Below are positions 26,656-37,298 of a stretch of 64,000 nt of DNA, in pieces. The stretch covers positions 22,533-86,532 of the forward strand of contig NZ_JAPUDY010000044.1 in assembly GCF_027492855.1 (NCBI RefSeq), given 5' to 3'. The notes under the pieces were generated by a model, which was not told the DNA's origin, searched no databases, and saw only the letters and a list, made by a program, of their open reading frames with translations. How positions within the stretch are numbered: position 1 is the stretch's first letter; each line of letters starts with the position of its first letter. Made by a program: the position numbers and the translations under genes. The stretch is from Acidovorax sp. (GTDB taxonomy: Bacteria; Pseudomonadota; Gammaproteobacteria; Burkholderiales; Burkholderiaceae_C).

Positions 26656-29202
26656 GTGATTTCGTCCGAACTGTTGACCGACCTTCTCGCCCCCTTGGGC
26701 GACGGCCTCATCGAGCCCATGGCGCAGGCGCGCCTGCAGGCCTTGGTGGATGCGGTGCCGGTGGCGTTGATGGAGTTCCGGCTGCAAAACGGCCGGTTGG
26801 TGTTGCTGGCCGCCAATGCCGCTGCGCGCCGTACGCCGGGGCTGGGTGCCGTGCGTGAACCAGGGGCGGATGCCAGCGAGGTGTTCGACCTGCTGGCAGA
26901 CACGCCCTTGCTGGACCAGTTGTACGGCGTGGTGCGCGTGGGTGCGCCGCTGGAGTGCCGCCAAGTGGTGCGCGAGCCGGGGCGGCTGCTGCTGGCCTGG
27001 GATCTCTCGGCGCGCCGCATCACCAGCGACTGCATCATGGTCACGGTGCGCGATGCCTCCGAGGCAGAGAATCTGCGGGCCTCGCTCGCAGCGTCCGAGC
27101 AGTCGCTGGAAGAAGTGCGACGTGAGCTGCGCGAGCAGACCGAGGTCTTCAACACCATGGAGAGCCTGGCGCGCACCGGCCACTGGCGCCGTATCGAAGA
27201 TCCTGGCGAAACCGTGCTGCTGTGGTCGCCGGGGCTGTGCGACATCGCGGGGTTCGAGCAGCAGGAATGGGTGGACCCGGAGCGTGCCGTCAGCGGCATC
27301 TTGCCGGAGGACCGCTATGTGTTCGACAAGGTCCGCGAGCGAGGCTCGGAGCAGGACGTGGAATACCGCTGGCGCAGGCCCGACGGCCAGGTGCGCTGGA
27401 TGCGCTCGCGCGTGCAGCGCACGCTGCCACGCGATGGGATGCAGGTGGTCATGGGCGTGGTGCAGGACGTGACCGATGAGCACCGCGCGGCCGAGCAACT
27501 GCGCGAGCAACTGCTGTTCATTCAGCGCATTGCGAGCCGCATCCCGGGCTTCATCTACGAGTACCGCCAGCATTCCGATGGCAGCACCAGCGTGCAGTAC
27601 ATCAGCGATGCGGTGCGCGAGTTCATGGGCGTGGAGCCCGATGAGGTGACGGCGAACCATGGCGTGCTCATGCACCGTGTGCTGGCCGAAGACCTGCCGC
27701 AGGTGCAGCGTTCGGCCATGGTCTCGATGCGCAAGCTGGTTCCCTGGCAGTGCGAGTACCGCGTGCGCATGAACGATGGCAGCGTGCGCTGGCACATGAC
27801 CAATGCCATCCCGCACCGCGAGGCCGATGGTTCGGTGGTGTCGCATGGCTTCACCATGGACATCACAGACCGCAAGCGAGCAGAACAAGAGATCGAACGC
27901 CTGGCGTTCTACGACGCCCTGACCGGCCTGCCCAACCGGCGCCTGCTGCTCGATCGCCTGCAACGCTCCATCGCCGCCTGCCAGCGCACCAAGAACCTCG
28001 GGGCCCTCTTGTTCATCGACCTCGACAACTTCAAAGACCTCAACGACACCCTGGGCCACGACATGGGCGACCAGCTCCTGGCCCAGGTCGCCACCCGCCT
28101 GGTGGCCAGCGTGCGCGAAGCCGACACCGTCGCCCGCTTTGGCGGCGACGAATTCGTCGTCATGCTCGAAGCCCTGGCCCCCGACCTGCAGCAAGCGGCC
28201 AGCCAGGCGGAAAACGTCGCAGAAAAACTCCTGGCCAGCCTGAACCAGCCCTTTGACCTGCACGGCGGCCAACACTACAGCACCCCCAGCATCGGCATCA
28301 CCCTGTACGGAGACGAACGCCTCACCGTCGACGAACTGCTCAAACGCGCAGACCTGGCCATGTACCAGGCCAAAGCCGCAGGGCGCAACACCCAACGCTT
28401 CTTTGACCCCGACATGCAAGCGGCCGTCAACGCCCGCTCCAACCTGGAAGCCGACCTGCGCCAAGGCCTGGCACGCGGGGAACTCCTCGTGCACTACCAG
28501 CCCGTCGTAGACCACCACGCCCGCCTCATGGGCGCAGAAGCCCTGGTGCGCTGGCGCCACCCAGAGCGCGGCATGATCAGCCCCGGCGACTTCATCCCCC
28601 TGGCAGAACAAACCGGCCTCATCCTGCCCCTGGGCCAATACGTGCTGCAAACCGCCTGCGAACAACTACAGCGCTGGAGCCAACACGAAAGCACCGCCCA
28701 ACTTTCCATCTCCGTGAACGTCAGCGCCCGCCAATTCAGGCAACCGGGCTTCGTGGCCGAAGTCCTGCAAACCCTGCAAAGCCACAACGCAGATCCGAGA
28801 AACCTCAAACTCGAACTCACGGAAAGCCTGCTCTTGGGAGACATCGAAGACACCATCGCACGCATGGTCCAGCTCAAAAGCGAAGGCGTGGGGTTTGCGC
28901 TCGACGACTTTGGCACCGGCTACTCCTCCCTCTCCTACCTCAAGCGGCTGCCGCTGGACCAGGTCAAGATCGACCAAAGCTTTGTGCGGGACGTGCTGGC
29001 GGATCCGAACGACGCGGCGATCGTGAGGACGATACTGGCGCTGGCCAAGAGCCTGGACCTGGAGGTGGTGGCAGAGGGGGTGGAGACGACGGGGCAGCTG
29101 AGCTTTTTGAGGCTGCATGGGTGTGAGGGGTTTCAGGGGTATCTTTTTGGACGGCCCGGACCTGCCGGAGATCTCGATGCATTTCTGCACCCAGCAGGTT
29201 GA
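26656..29202 (+). CDS. PAS-PAS-GGDEF-EAL c-di-GMP protein
   Basis: An 848-residue protein: N-terminal PAS-like region (about 20-130), a coil, two PAS/PAC modules (about 165-280 and 295-420), GGDEF (about 425-580) and EAL (about 595-840). GGDEF and the preceding READ I-site are intact. The EAL domain keeps EALVRWRHPE, DDFGTGYSS and EGVET, so both synthesis and hydrolysis of c-di-GMP are possible. No membrane helix. GTG start. Codon and strand composition change sharply inside the gene: about 27880-28945 is C-rich with many A/C-ending codons, while both flanks are G-rich. First gene of a cluster with the hybrid kinase and HD-GYP genes. Confidence 0.95.
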   Translation: MISSELLTDLLAPLGDGLIEPMAQARLQALVDAVPVALMEFRLQNGRLVLLAANAAARRTPGLGAVREPGADASEVFDLLADTPLLDQLYGVVRVGAPLECRQVVREPGRLLLAWDLSARRITSDCIMVTVRDASEAENLRASLAASEQSLEEVRRELREQTEVFNTMESLARTGHWRRIEDPGETVLLWSPGLCDIAGFEQQEWVDPERAVSGILPEDRYVFDKVRERGSEQDVEYRWRRPDGQVRWMRSRVQRTLPRDGMQVVMGVVQDVTDEHRAAEQLREQLLFIQRIASRIPGFIYEYRQHSDGSTSVQYISDAVREFMGVEPDEVTANHGVLMHRVLAEDLPQVQRSAMVSMRKLVPWQCEYRVRMNDGSVRWHMTNAIPHREADGSVVSHGFTMDITDRKRAEQEIERLAFYDALTGLPNRRLLLDRLQRSIAACQRTKNLGALLFIDLDNFKDLNDTLGHDMGDQLLAQVATRLVASVREADTVARFGGDEFVVMLEALAPDLQQAASQAENVAEKLLASLNQPFDLHGGQHYSTPSIGITLYGDERLTVDELLKRADLAMYQAKAAGRNTQRFFDPDMQAAVNARSNLEADLRQGLARGELLVHYQPVVDHHARLMGAEALVRWRHPERGMISPGDFIPLAEQTGLILPLGQYVLQTACEQLQRWSQHESTAQLSISVNVSARQFRQPGFVAEVLQTLQSHNADPRNLKLELTESLLLGDIEDTIARMVQLKSEGVGFALDDFGTGYSSLSYLKRLPLDQVKIDQSFVRDVLADPNDAAIVRTILALAKSLDLEVVAEGVETTGQLSFLRLHGCEGFQGYLFGRPGPAGDLDAFLHPAG

Positions 29203-29286
29203 TGGGCTCCGCAGAGCGGCGTACGCCATGGCCGCCAGCGTGGGTGCTGCAGCGCCCGCGTGGCGGTTTCGGGTGAAGGTCTAGGC

Positions 29287-32200
29287 ATGTTTTTCGACAA
29301 GGTGCTGGACCGAAAGGCCCCAGGGGTTCGCGGACTTTTGCTGGTGTTGGCGGTTGCGCTGCTGGGCGCCTTGCTGGTGGTGCAGGGTGCACTGCATTGG
29401 CGGAGCACAGAGCGCGCCACCGAGCGCACGCGCCTGTTGACGCAGACGGCCGATGCACTGGTGAGCCAGACCACAGGCGGCGGCCTGCTGGGCGCGGTGT
29501 CGCTGCTGGGCTTGAGCGAGCCCTTGCTCAAGGAAATGGCATTGGGCCGCCTGCCACCCGACGACCCGGAAGCGCTGGCCCGGCTTGCCGTGGCGCGTGG
29601 GCGGTTTCTGGTCAAGGGTGTCTATGTCATTGCTGCGGATGGCACCGTGGTGGCGCATGAGACGGCGGGCGAGCGGTCCACGGGCATCAATCTCGCGTTT
29701 CGCCCGTACTTTCAGCAAGCCATCCAGGGGGGCAACAGCGTGTACGCCGCCGTGGGCCGCAATACGCAGGAGCGCGGCCTGTACTACGCAGCGCCACTGT
29801 ATGCGGGTGACTCGCCCGCCGGATCGATCATCGGGGTGGTGATGTTCAAGGCGGGGTTCGAGGCGGTGGACCTGCTGCTCAAGCGCTCGGGCCTGCCCAC
29901 GGTGTTGCTCTCGCCGCAAGGGGCCGCGTTTTCTTCCACACGGCCCGAATGGCAGTTTGGCGTGGCCCTGCCGCTCACCCAGGCGCGCATCGACGCCATT
30001 CGGGCGTCGGGCCAATTGGGCCATCATTTTGAGAACGGTGTGGCCTCGGCCCTTCCGTTTTCGCCCGATGCGGGTGAGGTGACGCTCAACGGCGTGACCT
30101 ACGCGGTGGAGCACCACGCCATCGACTGGAACGACCCAGGGGGGCAATGGCAACTGGTGATGCTCGACGACATCAGTGCCTTGATGACGCCCGCCCGGCG
30201 CGCGCAGGTGGGGGCCGCTGCGTTTGCGCTGCTGGGCCTGCTTGGGTTGCTGCTGCTGGACCTTTTGCGCAGCCGCGCGCAGATGGCGAGCGCGCTGGAC
30301 CGTTTCCGGTTGCTGGGCGCGGCGCTCGAAAGCAGCCCGGTTTCCGTGATCATCACCGATGGCGACGGCCGCATCGATTGGGTCAACCCCCAGTTCGAAC
30401 GTAACACCGGCTACACGCTGGACGAAGCACGGGGCAAGAAGCCGTCGCTGGTGGCCAGCGGGCAGACCCCGGCGCGGACTTACCAGACCCTGTGGTCCAC
30501 GCTGCTTTCCGGGCAGTCCTGGCGGGGGCATTTTGTGAACCGCCGCAAGGACGGAAGCATCTACCACGACGAAGCCACGCTGTCGCCGGTGTTTGACGAG
30601 CATGGCAAGCGGATTGGCATCGTGGGCCTGCACGAGGACGTGACCGAGCGCATGCAGGCCCAGCAGGAGCTGGAACGGCGTGAGCGCCTGCTCAACGAAC
30701 TGCTGGAGCAGCAAACGGCTATTTTTGACAATGCGCCGCCCATCGTGCTGGTGTGCGATGGCTACTTTCGCCAGTTCAATCCCGCGTTCCTTGAGCTCAT
30801 GGGGGGCACATCCTCGCAGTTGCTGGGGCAGGGTGTGTCGGTGCTGTTTGGCGGTGCGGGCCCCACGGATCTTTTTGCAGCCCGGGTGGCACCCAGCCTG
30901 GCATCGGGCCAGGCCCTGCGCGAGACGGTCACCTTGCACCGCCTGGATGGCCGCAGTTTCGAGGCGCGCCTGGCGGGGCGCAGCCTGAAGATGGACGGCT
31001 TCAACGCCGCATCCATCTGGGTGATCGAGGATGTGAGCGACCAGCGGCGCGCTGAGCTGGCCATCGAGCAGGCCAAGGAGCGCCTGGAGCTGGCCCAGGA
31101 GGCGGGCAAGATCGGGGTGTTCGATCTGAACCTGCACACGGGCGAGGTTGTGTGGTCCGACAAGCTGGCGCAGATGATGGGCCTGCCGCCAGGCACACAA
31201 CCGGACGGCCGCGACTTCTGGCTCAACTGCCTGCATCCCGAGGACCGCGAACGCGCGCATGCCTATTTCAACAGCAGCCTGGCAGGGACCGAGGACCACT
31301 TGCGCGATTCCTGGCGCATCGTGCGCCCCGATGGCGAAGTGCGCTGGTTTCTGGAGGCAGCGCGCATCTTCCGGGATGCGCAGGGCCAGCCCGTGCGCGT
31401 GGTGGGTGTCAACGTGGACATCCAGGACCAGAAGCTGCTGGAAGAGCAGGTGGCAGGGCAGCTGGATTTCCAGCAGGCGCTGATCGACGCTATCCCCATC
31501 CCGCTGTTCTACAAGGGGGCGGACGGGCGCTACATCGGCGTCAACCGTGCGTATGAGCAGGCTTTCGCGGTGGCGCGTGAAGCCCTGGTCGGCAAGACCG
31601 TGGCGGACCTGGACTATCTGTCCCCCGAGACCCGGTTGCTGTTCGAGCGCGACACCCTGGTGGCGATGGACGGTGAGCGGTCGGTGCACCGGGAGGTCGA
31701 CCTGCCCTATGCCGATGGAGACATACACCACACGTTGTTCTGGCTGCACGGGTTCGCGCGCCCGGATGGAACACCGGGCGGCACCATCGGCACGCTGGTG
31801 GACATCACCGACCGCCAGCGCGCCGAGCAGGAGCTGCGCCGCGCCAAGGAACTGGCCGAAGAGTCCACCGCGCTCAAGTCCAACTTTCTGGCCAACATGA
31901 GCCACGAGATTCGCACTCCGATGAACGCGATCATCGGCATGTCGCACCTGGCGCTCAAGTCGGGCCTGAGCCCCCGCCAGCATGACTACGTGAGCAAGAT
32001 CCAGCAGGCGGGCCAGCACCTGCTGGGGGTGATCAACGACATCCTGGATTTTTCCAAGATCGAGGCGGGCAAGCTGGTGGTCGAGTGGCAGCCGTTTTTG
32101 CTCGACCGCATGCTCGAGAGCGTGTCCGACGTGGTGGGCTACAAGGCCGGCGCCAAGGGGCTGGAGCTGGTTTGCGATGTGGCCAGCGACGTGCCGCCCA

Positions 32201-34122
32201 ACCTGGTGGGCGACGCGCTCCGCCTGGGCCAGGTGCTCATCAATTTCGCCAACAACGCCATCAAGTTCACCGAGTCAGGAGAGATCGCCATCGCCGTGCG
32301 ATTGCTGGAATCGAAGGACTTGCAGGTGCGGCTGCGTTTCGAGGTGCGCGACACCGGCATCGGCCTGACCGAAGAGCAGATGGGGCGCCTGTTCCAGAGC
32401 TTTCAGCAGGCAGACACCTCTACCACGCGCAGGTATGGCGGCACGGGGCTCGGGCTGGCCATCTGCAAGAGCCTGGCCGAGCTGATGGGCGGCGAGGTCG
32501 GGGTCGACAGCGTATTTGGCAAAGGCTCCACCTTCTGGGTGACCGTGCCCATGGAGCGTGGCGCGCCCGCCCGCGCGCTGCTGCCCCCGCCCGACCTGCG
32601 CGGCAGCCGCGTGTTGGTGGTGGACGACAACCACACGGCGGCCACGGTGTTATCCGACATGCTGCTGGCCATGGGCTTCGAGGTGGAGCAGGCACATTCC
32701 GGGCTGGAGGCGCTGGACCGGCTACGCGAATCCATGGCCCAGCACCGGCCTTATGGCCTGCTGCTGCTCGACTGGCACATGCCGGGCATGGACGGCGTGG
32801 AGCTGGCAGGCCATATCCGCAGCCTGGGCATGGCCAAGGTGCCCCAGATGCTCATGGTCACGGCCTATGGCCGCGAGGACGTGATGCGCGCCGCGCGGGC
32901 CCAGGGCATCGAAACCGTGCTCATCAAGCCCGTCAACGCCTCGGTGCTGTTCGATACCCTCATGCAACCGCTGGAGCACGCCACCACGGCGGGGCGCCGC
33001 ACGGTCTCCCCGCCGCCCGCAGCCTCAGAGTTGCCGCTGGAGATACGTGGTGCCCAGGTGCTGCTGGTCGAAGACAACGAACTCAACCAGATGGTGGCGA
33101 TGGAACTGCTGCTGGACGCGGGTTTTGCCGTGGATGTGGCCGAAAACGGCCAGGTCGCCATCGACCGCATCGAGCGCAAGCATTACGACGCCGTGCTGAT
33201 GGACATGCAGATGCCCGTCATGGACGGCGAAACCACCACACGTGCGCTGCGCGGCAATCCGCAGCACGCTCGCCTGCCCATCATCGCGATGACTGCGAAT
33301 GCGATGGAGGTGGATCGCCAACGCTGCTTTGCAGCGGGCATGAACGACCATGTCGCCAAGCCCATCGACCCCGCGGCACTGTGGGCGGCCTTGGGCCGCT
33401 GGATACGCCCCCGCGACGGGCTGGGGGCTGCGCCTGCGGCGGCCACAGGCGAGGGCGCGGGCCTGCGGCAGCCCGAGGAACCGCAGCAGCAGGACACCGC
33501 CTGGCCGTTGGTGGCGGGGCTGGACACCACACTGGGCCTGCAGCGCGCTTTGGGCAAGCCAGGGTTGTATGCCGAGCTGCTGCGCCGGTTTGCCCAAGGG
33601 CAGGCGCCCGTGCTGGCCGAACTGCAGCAGGCGTTGTCTGCCAACAACCTCAGCCTGGCTGAGCGCCTGGCCCACACACTGCGCTCGGTGGCTGCCAATA
33701 TCGGTGCTCCAGTGGTGTCCGAGCGCGCCCAGGCGCTGGAACATGCACTGCGCTTTCGCCACGGCAACGAGGCCATCGTGCATGGGCTGGCCGAATTGCG
33801 CGCGGCCCTGGTGCCGGTGCTGGGGGCGCTGCAGGCATGGATGGCCCAGGCGGTGGAGTCGGGGCCCCTGCAGTCCGATGCGGCACAGGCAGAGGGCGGA
33901 GCCACCGCCGCCGATGCCCTGCAGCGCCTGCGCCATCTGCTGGAGCAAGACGACCCAGCCGCCACGGAATTTTTCCAACACAATGGCAGTGTGCTCAAGG
34001 GGATATTGGGCGAGGCTTATAAGGTGGTGGAGATGCACACCCTGAATTTCGACTTCGAGCAGGCCCTGGATGCCATGGCGGCAGCACCTGGCTCCGAGCC
34101 CATGGCCGCCCCGCACCCCTGA
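29287..34122 (+). CDS. Hybrid histidine kinase: Cache-like sensor, PAS repeats, two receivers, HPt
   Basis: A 1611-residue membrane hybrid kinase. Two membrane helices (about 15-35 and 310-330) flank a periplasmic Cache-like domain. Then come about four PAS/PAC modules (340-860); HisKA with [18 protein letters not shown] (His about 871); HATPase_c with NNAIKF and [12 protein letters not shown]; receiver 1 (about 1108-1225, [10 protein letters not shown]); receiver 2 (about 1256-1375, [10 protein letters not shown]); and an HPt-type domain with [13 protein letters not shown] (His about 1461). ATG 29287 follows GAAGGT. BarA/TorS-like relay architecture. It lies 24 bp before the REC-HD-GYP gene, its likely phosphorylation target. 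Confidence 0.95.
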   Translation: MFFDKVLDRKAPGVRGLLLVLAVALLGALLVVQGALHWRSTERATERTRLLTQTADALVSQTTGGGLLGAVSLLGLSEPLLKEMALGRLPPDDPEALARLAVARGRFLVKGVYVIAADGTVVAHETAGERSTGINLAFRPYFQQAIQGGNSVYAAVGRNTQERGLYYAAPLYAGDSPAGSIIGVVMFKAGFEAVDLLLKRSGLPTVLLSPQGAAFSSTRPEWQFGVALPLTQARIDAIRASGQLGHHFENGVASALPFSPDAGEVTLNGVTYAVEHHAIDWNDPGGQWQLVMLDDISALMTPARRAQVGAAAFALLGLLGLLLLDLLRSRAQMASALDRFRLLGAALESSPVSVIITDGDGRIDWVNPQFERNTGYTLDEARGKKPSLVASGQTPARTYQTLWSTLLSGQSWRGHFVNRRKDGSIYHDEATLSPVFDEHGKRIGIVGLHEDVTERMQAQQELERRERLLNELLEQQTAIFDNAPPIVLVCDGYFRQFNPAFLELMGGTSSQLLGQGVSVLFGGAGPTDLFAARVAPSLASGQALRETVTLHRLDGRSFEARLAGRSLKMDGFNAASIWVIEDVSDQRRAELAIEQAKERLELAQEAGKIGVFDLNLHTGEVVWSDKLAQMMGLPPGTQPDGRDFWLNCLHPEDRERAHAYFNSSLAGTEDHLRDSWRIVRPDGEVRWFLEAARIFRDAQGQPVRVVGVNVDIQDQKLLEEQVAGQLDFQQALIDAIPIPLFYKGADGRYIGVNRAYEQAFAVAREALVGKTVADLDYLSPETRLLFERDTLVAMDGERSVHREVDLPYADGDIHHTLFWLHGFARPDGTPGGTIGTLVDITDRQRAEQELRRAKELAEESTALKSNFLANMSHEIRTPMNAIIGMSHLALKSGLSPRQHDYVSKIQQAGQHLLGVINDILDFSKIEAGKLVVEWQPFLLDRMLESVSDVVGYKAGAKGLELVCDVASDVPPNLVGDALRLGQVLINFANNAIKFTESGEIAIAVRLLESKDLQVRLRFEVRDTGIGLTEEQMGRLFQSFQQADTSTTRRYGGTGLGLAICKSLAELMGGEVGVDSVFGKGSTFWVTVPMERGAPARALLPPPDLRGSRVLVVDDNHTAATVLSDMLLAMGFEVEQAHSGLEALDRLRESMAQHRPYGLLLLDWHMPGMDGVELAGHIRSLGMAKVPQMLMVTAYGREDVMRAARAQGIETVLIKPVNASVLFDTLMQPLEHATTAGRRTVSPPPAASELPLEIRGAQVLLVEDNELNQMVAMELLLDAGFAVDVAENGQVAIDRIERKHYDAVLMDMQMPVMDGETTTRALRGNPQHARLPIIAMTANAMEVDRQRCFAAGMNDHVAKPIDPAALWAALGRWIRPRDGLGAAPAAATGEGAGLRQPEEPQQQDTAWPLVAGLDTTLGLQRALGKPGLYAELLRRFAQGQAPVLAELQQALSANNLSLAERLAHTLRSVAANIGAPVVSERAQALEHALRFRHGNEAIVHGLAELRAALVPVLGALQAWMAQAVESGPLQSDAAQAEGGATAADALQRLRHLLEQDDPAATEFFQHNGSVLKGILGEAYKVVEMHTLNFDFEQALDAMAAAPGSEPMAAPHP

Positions 34123-34146
34123 ACGGCACAACACACAGGACACCTC

Positions 34147-35277
34147 ATGGACAACGCGCCTTTTGCCACCCGTCCGGCGGCACTCGTTGACAAGCCGATC
34201 GCCACCGTGCTCGTGGTGGACGACACGCCCGAGAACCTCACCCTTATGGGAAGCCTGCTGCGTGAGCACTACCTGGTGAAGGTGGCCAACCACGGGGAAA
34301 AGGCGCTCAAGATCGCCCAATCGGACACACCGCCAGACCTCATCTTGCTGGACATCATGATGCCGGATGTGGACGGCTACGAGGTCTGCCGGCGCCTCAA
34401 GGCGGCACCCGCCACGCGCGACATCCCGGTGATCTTTTTGACTGCGCGCTCCAACCCCGACGACGAACGCAGGGGCCTGGCCCTGGGTGCGGTGGACTAC
34501 ATCACCAAGCCCATCAGTCCACCCATTTTGCTGGCGCGGGTCAACACCCACCTGGCACTCAAGGCCACGGCCGATTTTCTGCGCGACAAAAGCGCTTACC
34601 TGGAGCGCGAGGTGGCCATGCGCACGCTGGAGGTGCAGGCCATCCAGGACGTGACCATCATGGCCATGACCTCATTGGCCGAAACCCGCGACAACGAGAC
34701 CACCAACCACATCCGTCGCACCCAGCTGTATGTGAAGACGCTGGCCGAGCGGCTGCGCCAGCACCCGCGTTTTGAGCATGTGCTCAACGACCGGATGATC
34801 GAGCTGCTCTACAAGTCCGCCCCGCTGCACGACATCGGCAAGATAGGCATCCCCGACAGCATTTTGCTCAAGCCGGGCAAGCTCACGGTGGAAGAGTTCG
34901 AGATCATGAAGACCCACACCACGCTGGGCCGCAATGCCATCGACGAGGCCGAACGGCGCCTGGGCATGCGGGTGGCGTTCTTGAGCGTCTCTAAAGAGAT
35001 CGCCTACAGCCACCAGGAAAAGTGGGATGGCACGGGCTACCCCGAGGGGCTGGAGGGCGACGCGATCCCCGTGTCAGCGCGCCTCATGGCTGTGGCCGAT
35101 GTGTATGACGCGGTCATCAGCAAACGCGTCTACAAGCCTGCGTTCTCGCACGACCAGGCCTGCAGCACCATCGTACGCGGCCGGGGCTCGCACTTCGACC
35201 CGGACATGGTGGATGCGTTTGTGGACGTAGCGGACGACTTTCGCAGCATTGCCCAGAACTACCCCGACCCGGCGTGA
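34147..35277 (+). CDS. REC-HD-GYP response regulator (c-di-GMP phosphodiesterase)
   Basis: A 376-residue response regulator. The receiver domain (about 18-135) has VVDDTPENL, the acceptor Asp in LLDIMMPD and Lys in YITKPISPP. The HD-GYP domain (about 150-350) keeps the metal ligands and signature: HDIGKIGIPD, KTHTTLG, YSHQEKWDGTGYP and VADVYDAV. It should hydrolyse c-di-GMP when switched by phosphorylation, presumably by the hybrid kinase encoded 24 bp upstream. No output DNA-binding domain. Last gene of the cluster; a weak hairpin without a T-run follows. Confidence 0.95.
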   Translation: MDNAPFATRPAALVDKPIATVLVVDDTPENLTLMGSLLREHYLVKVANHGEKALKIAQSDTPPDLILLDIMMPDVDGYEVCRRLKAAPATRDIPVIFLTARSNPDDERRGLALGAVDYITKPISPPILLARVNTHLALKATADFLRDKSAYLEREVAMRTLEVQAIQDVTIMAMTSLAETRDNETTNHIRRTQLYVKTLAERLRQHPRFEHVLNDRMIELLYKSAPLHDIGKIGIPDSILLKPGKLTVEEFEIMKTHTTLGRNAIDEAERRLGMRVAFLSVSKEIAYSHQEKWDGTGYPEGLEGDAIPVSARLMAVADVYDAVISKRVYKPAFSHDQACSTIVRGRGSHFDPDMVDAFVDVADDFRSIAQNYPDPA

Positions 35278-35334
35278 TGATGAGCCGTCGCCGTGCGGTA
35301 CCCTGGCGGGTACGCGCGTGGTGGTGCGGGTGGG

Positions 35335-36276
35335 TCAGAACGGAGCGTCTTCGCCCTTGACCGTGTCGTCGCCATCGGCGGCTTCGGCGCTGGCGCTGAC
35401 GGGCACATCGGCGGTGGTTTCTGGCTCTGCCGCAGCCGCCTGGCGCACGGCGGCCTTGTCGCCAGCGCTCGCAAACTTGCTGTATTTGGTGAGAACAGGC
35501 ACCAGTTGGCCGTACACGCGGGGGTTGCCCGCCAGGCACTCGCGCTGCTCCAGAAAGTCGGCTTCGCCCGTGAAGTTGCCCACCAGGCCACCGGCCTCGG
35601 TCACCAACAGCGAGCCTGCGGCCACATCCCAGATCGACAGGCCGGTTTCAAAGAAACCATCGGTGAAGCCTGCGGCCACGTAGGCCAGGTCCAGCGCGGC
35701 GGCGCCGGGGCGGCGCAGGCCGGCGCTGCGCTGCATCACGTCGGCCATCATGTTCAGGTAGCTCTTGAAGTTGTCGCCGGGGCGGAAGGGGAAGCCCGTG
35801 GAGAGCAGGCAATCCTTGAGCTGGGTGCGCTTGCTCACGCGGATGCGGCGCTCGTTCAGATAGGCACCACGGCCCTTGGTGGCGGTGAACAGGTCGTTGC
35901 GCGTGGGGTCGTAGATCACGGCCTGCTCGACCTTGCCCTTCACCGCCAGCGCGATGCTCACGCAATAAACGGGGAAACCGTGGATGAAATTGGTGGTGCC
36001 ATCCAGCGGGTCGATGATCCAGACGAACTCCGAATCCTTGGCGCCGTATTCCTTGCCCGACTCTTCGGCCAGGATGCCGTGGCCGGGGTAGGCCGTGAGC
36101 AGCGTCTCGATGATGATCTTCTCGGACGCATGGTCCACTTCGGTCACGAAGTCGTTGATCTGCTTTTGCGAGATCCGCACCGATTCCACGTCCAGGGCCG
36201 CGCGGTTGATGATGGCGCCGGCGGCGCGTGCAGCCTTGATGGCCACGTTGAGCATGGGGTGCAGATTGGACGACAT
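35335..36276 (-). CDS. suhB: Inositol monophosphatase family protein SuhB
   Basis: A 313-residue Mg-dependent phosphatase of the inositol monophosphatase/SuhB family; in enterobacteria SuhB also joins the rRNA antitermination complex. Metal motifs are present: [19 protein letters not shown] and IWDVAAG. Start chosen at [13 protein letters not shown], the usual N-terminus. The C-terminal 45 residues are an acidic, Ala-rich low-complexity tail beyond the normal fold. Single gene on the minus strand, divergent from trmJ by 171 bp. Confidence 0.95.
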   Translation of the reverse strand: MSSNLHPMLNVAIKAARAAGAIINRAALDVESVRISQKQINDFVTEVDHASEKIIIETLLTAYPGHGILAEESGKEYGAKDSEFVWIIDPLDGTTNFIHGFPVYCVSIALAVKGKVEQAVIYDPTRNDLFTATKGRGAYLNERRIRVSKRTQLKDCLLSTGFPFRPGDNFKSYLNMMADVMQRSAGLRRPGAAALDLAYVAAGFTDGFFETGLSIWDVAAGSLLVTEAGGLVGNFTGEADFLEQRECLAGNPRVYGQLVPVLTKYSKFASAGDKAAVRQAAAAEPETTADVPVSASAEAADGDDTVKGEDAPF

Positions 36277-36447
36277 AAATTGTGGTGGTGAGCAGGGCGC
36301 CTGCCGCAAAAAAGGGGAGGGCGCCTAGCGAATCAGGAGCGGTTCGGCCCGGCCCGGCGATGCGGGCGGCGACAATGAGGGCGAGATTTTACCCGCAGAG
36401 CCCCTTTTTCACCTAACTGCCCGACCTTTCCCCCGTCCTGCCCTGCC

Positions 36448-37251
36448 ATGAAGACCCGTTTTGTCCTGATCAACACCAGCCACGCCGGCAACGTGGGCGC
36501 CGCCGCCCGTGCCATGAAAACCATGGGTTTCGACGACCTGGTGCTGGTGGCCCCGCGCTGGGCCAACGTGCTGCGGCGTGAGGAAACCATCCAGCGCGCC
36601 AGCGGCGCCCTGGATGTGCTGAACAACGCCCGCATCGTTGCCACGCTGGATGAGGCGCTCGACGGCATCAGCCACCTGTGCGCCACGGCCATGACGCCGC
36701 GCGACTTTGGCCCGCTCACCGCCACGCCACGGGCACATTTTGAAATGCTATTAAAACAGGAGCTGTTGGCGATTGATGGACAAGCGCTAGAGGCTGAAAA
36801 CAGTCAAAATCCAGAAGAAATACCAGCCTCATCAGCAGCGCAGACAGGCGTGGCCTTCCTCTTTGGCTCCGAGCGTTTTGGCATGGCCAACGAGGACGTT
36901 TACCGTTGCCATGTGGCGCTGTCTATTCCCACCAACCCCAGCTTTGGCTCGCTCAACCTGGGCGCGGCCATTCAGGTGATTGCCTACGAGTGGCGCATGG
37001 CGCTGGGCGGTTTCCCTGTGCAGGACGCCACCCCCGCCCGCGCCCTGGCCGATGCGGCCCAGGTGGCGGGCATGTTGGGCCACTGGGAGCAGGCGCTCAC
37101 CAGCATCGGCTTTCTGGACCCCGCCGCGCCCAAAAAGCTCATGCCCCGCCTTAACCAGCTTTTCAACCGCGCGCAGTTGGCGCCCGAGGAAATCCACATT
37201 CTGCGTGGTGTCGCCAAAGCCATGATCGAGGCGGCGCAGGCGAAACGATAG
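36448..37251 (+). CDS. trmJ: tRNA (Cm32/Um32) 2'-O-methyltransferase TrmJ
   Basis: SPOUT-class RNA methyltransferase of 267 aa that 2'-O-methylates position 32 of tRNA anticodon loops using SAM. The N-terminus FVLINTSHAGNVGAAARAMK and the knot segments FLFGSERFGMANEDV and IPTNPSFGSLNLGAAIQV are diagnostic. Between them, in a variable loop, sits KQELLAIDGQALEAENSQ, encoded by a copy of the dispersed palindrome (36741-36812); it is in frame and in the same frame as the copy in mutS. The C-terminal dimerisation helix region is present. cysE follows 47 bp downstream. Confidence 0.95.
   Translation: MKTRFVLINTSHAGNVGAAARAMKTMGFDDLVLVAPRWANVLRREETIQRASGALDVLNNARIVATLDEALDGISHLCATAMTPRDFGPLTATPRAHFEMLLKQELLAIDGQALEAENSQNPEEIPASSAAQTGVAFLFGSERFGMANEDVYRCHVALSIPTNPSFGSLNLGAAIQVIAYEWRMALGGFPVQDATPARALADAAQVAGMLGHWEQALTSIGFLDPAAPKKLMPRLNQLFNRAQLAPEEIHILRGVAKAMIEAAQAKR
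36741..36812. repeat. Dispersed palindrome inside trmJ
   Basis: Coding-strand copy AGGAGCTGTTGGCGATTG, loop, CAAGCGCTAGAGGCTGAAA, translated KQELLAIDGQALEAE. More diverged than the intergenic copies but keeps the two half-sites and the A/T-rich flanks. Confidence 0.75.
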
Positions 37252-37298
37252 ACTGTAGACACGTTCTCAACACATAACCAAAAGAAACGAAACAACCG

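Noticed and set aside
29281-32019. A 912-codon open frame antisense to the hybrid kinase gene
   Set aside because: High-GC shadow of the kinase; composition rich in His, Gln, Arg and Gly, no family likeness, and the sense frame has complete catalytic motifs.
35310-35330. Terminator after the HD-GYP gene (GTACCCTGGCGGGTAC)
   Set aside because: A short stem with no T-run on either side; not enough for a rho-independent terminator.
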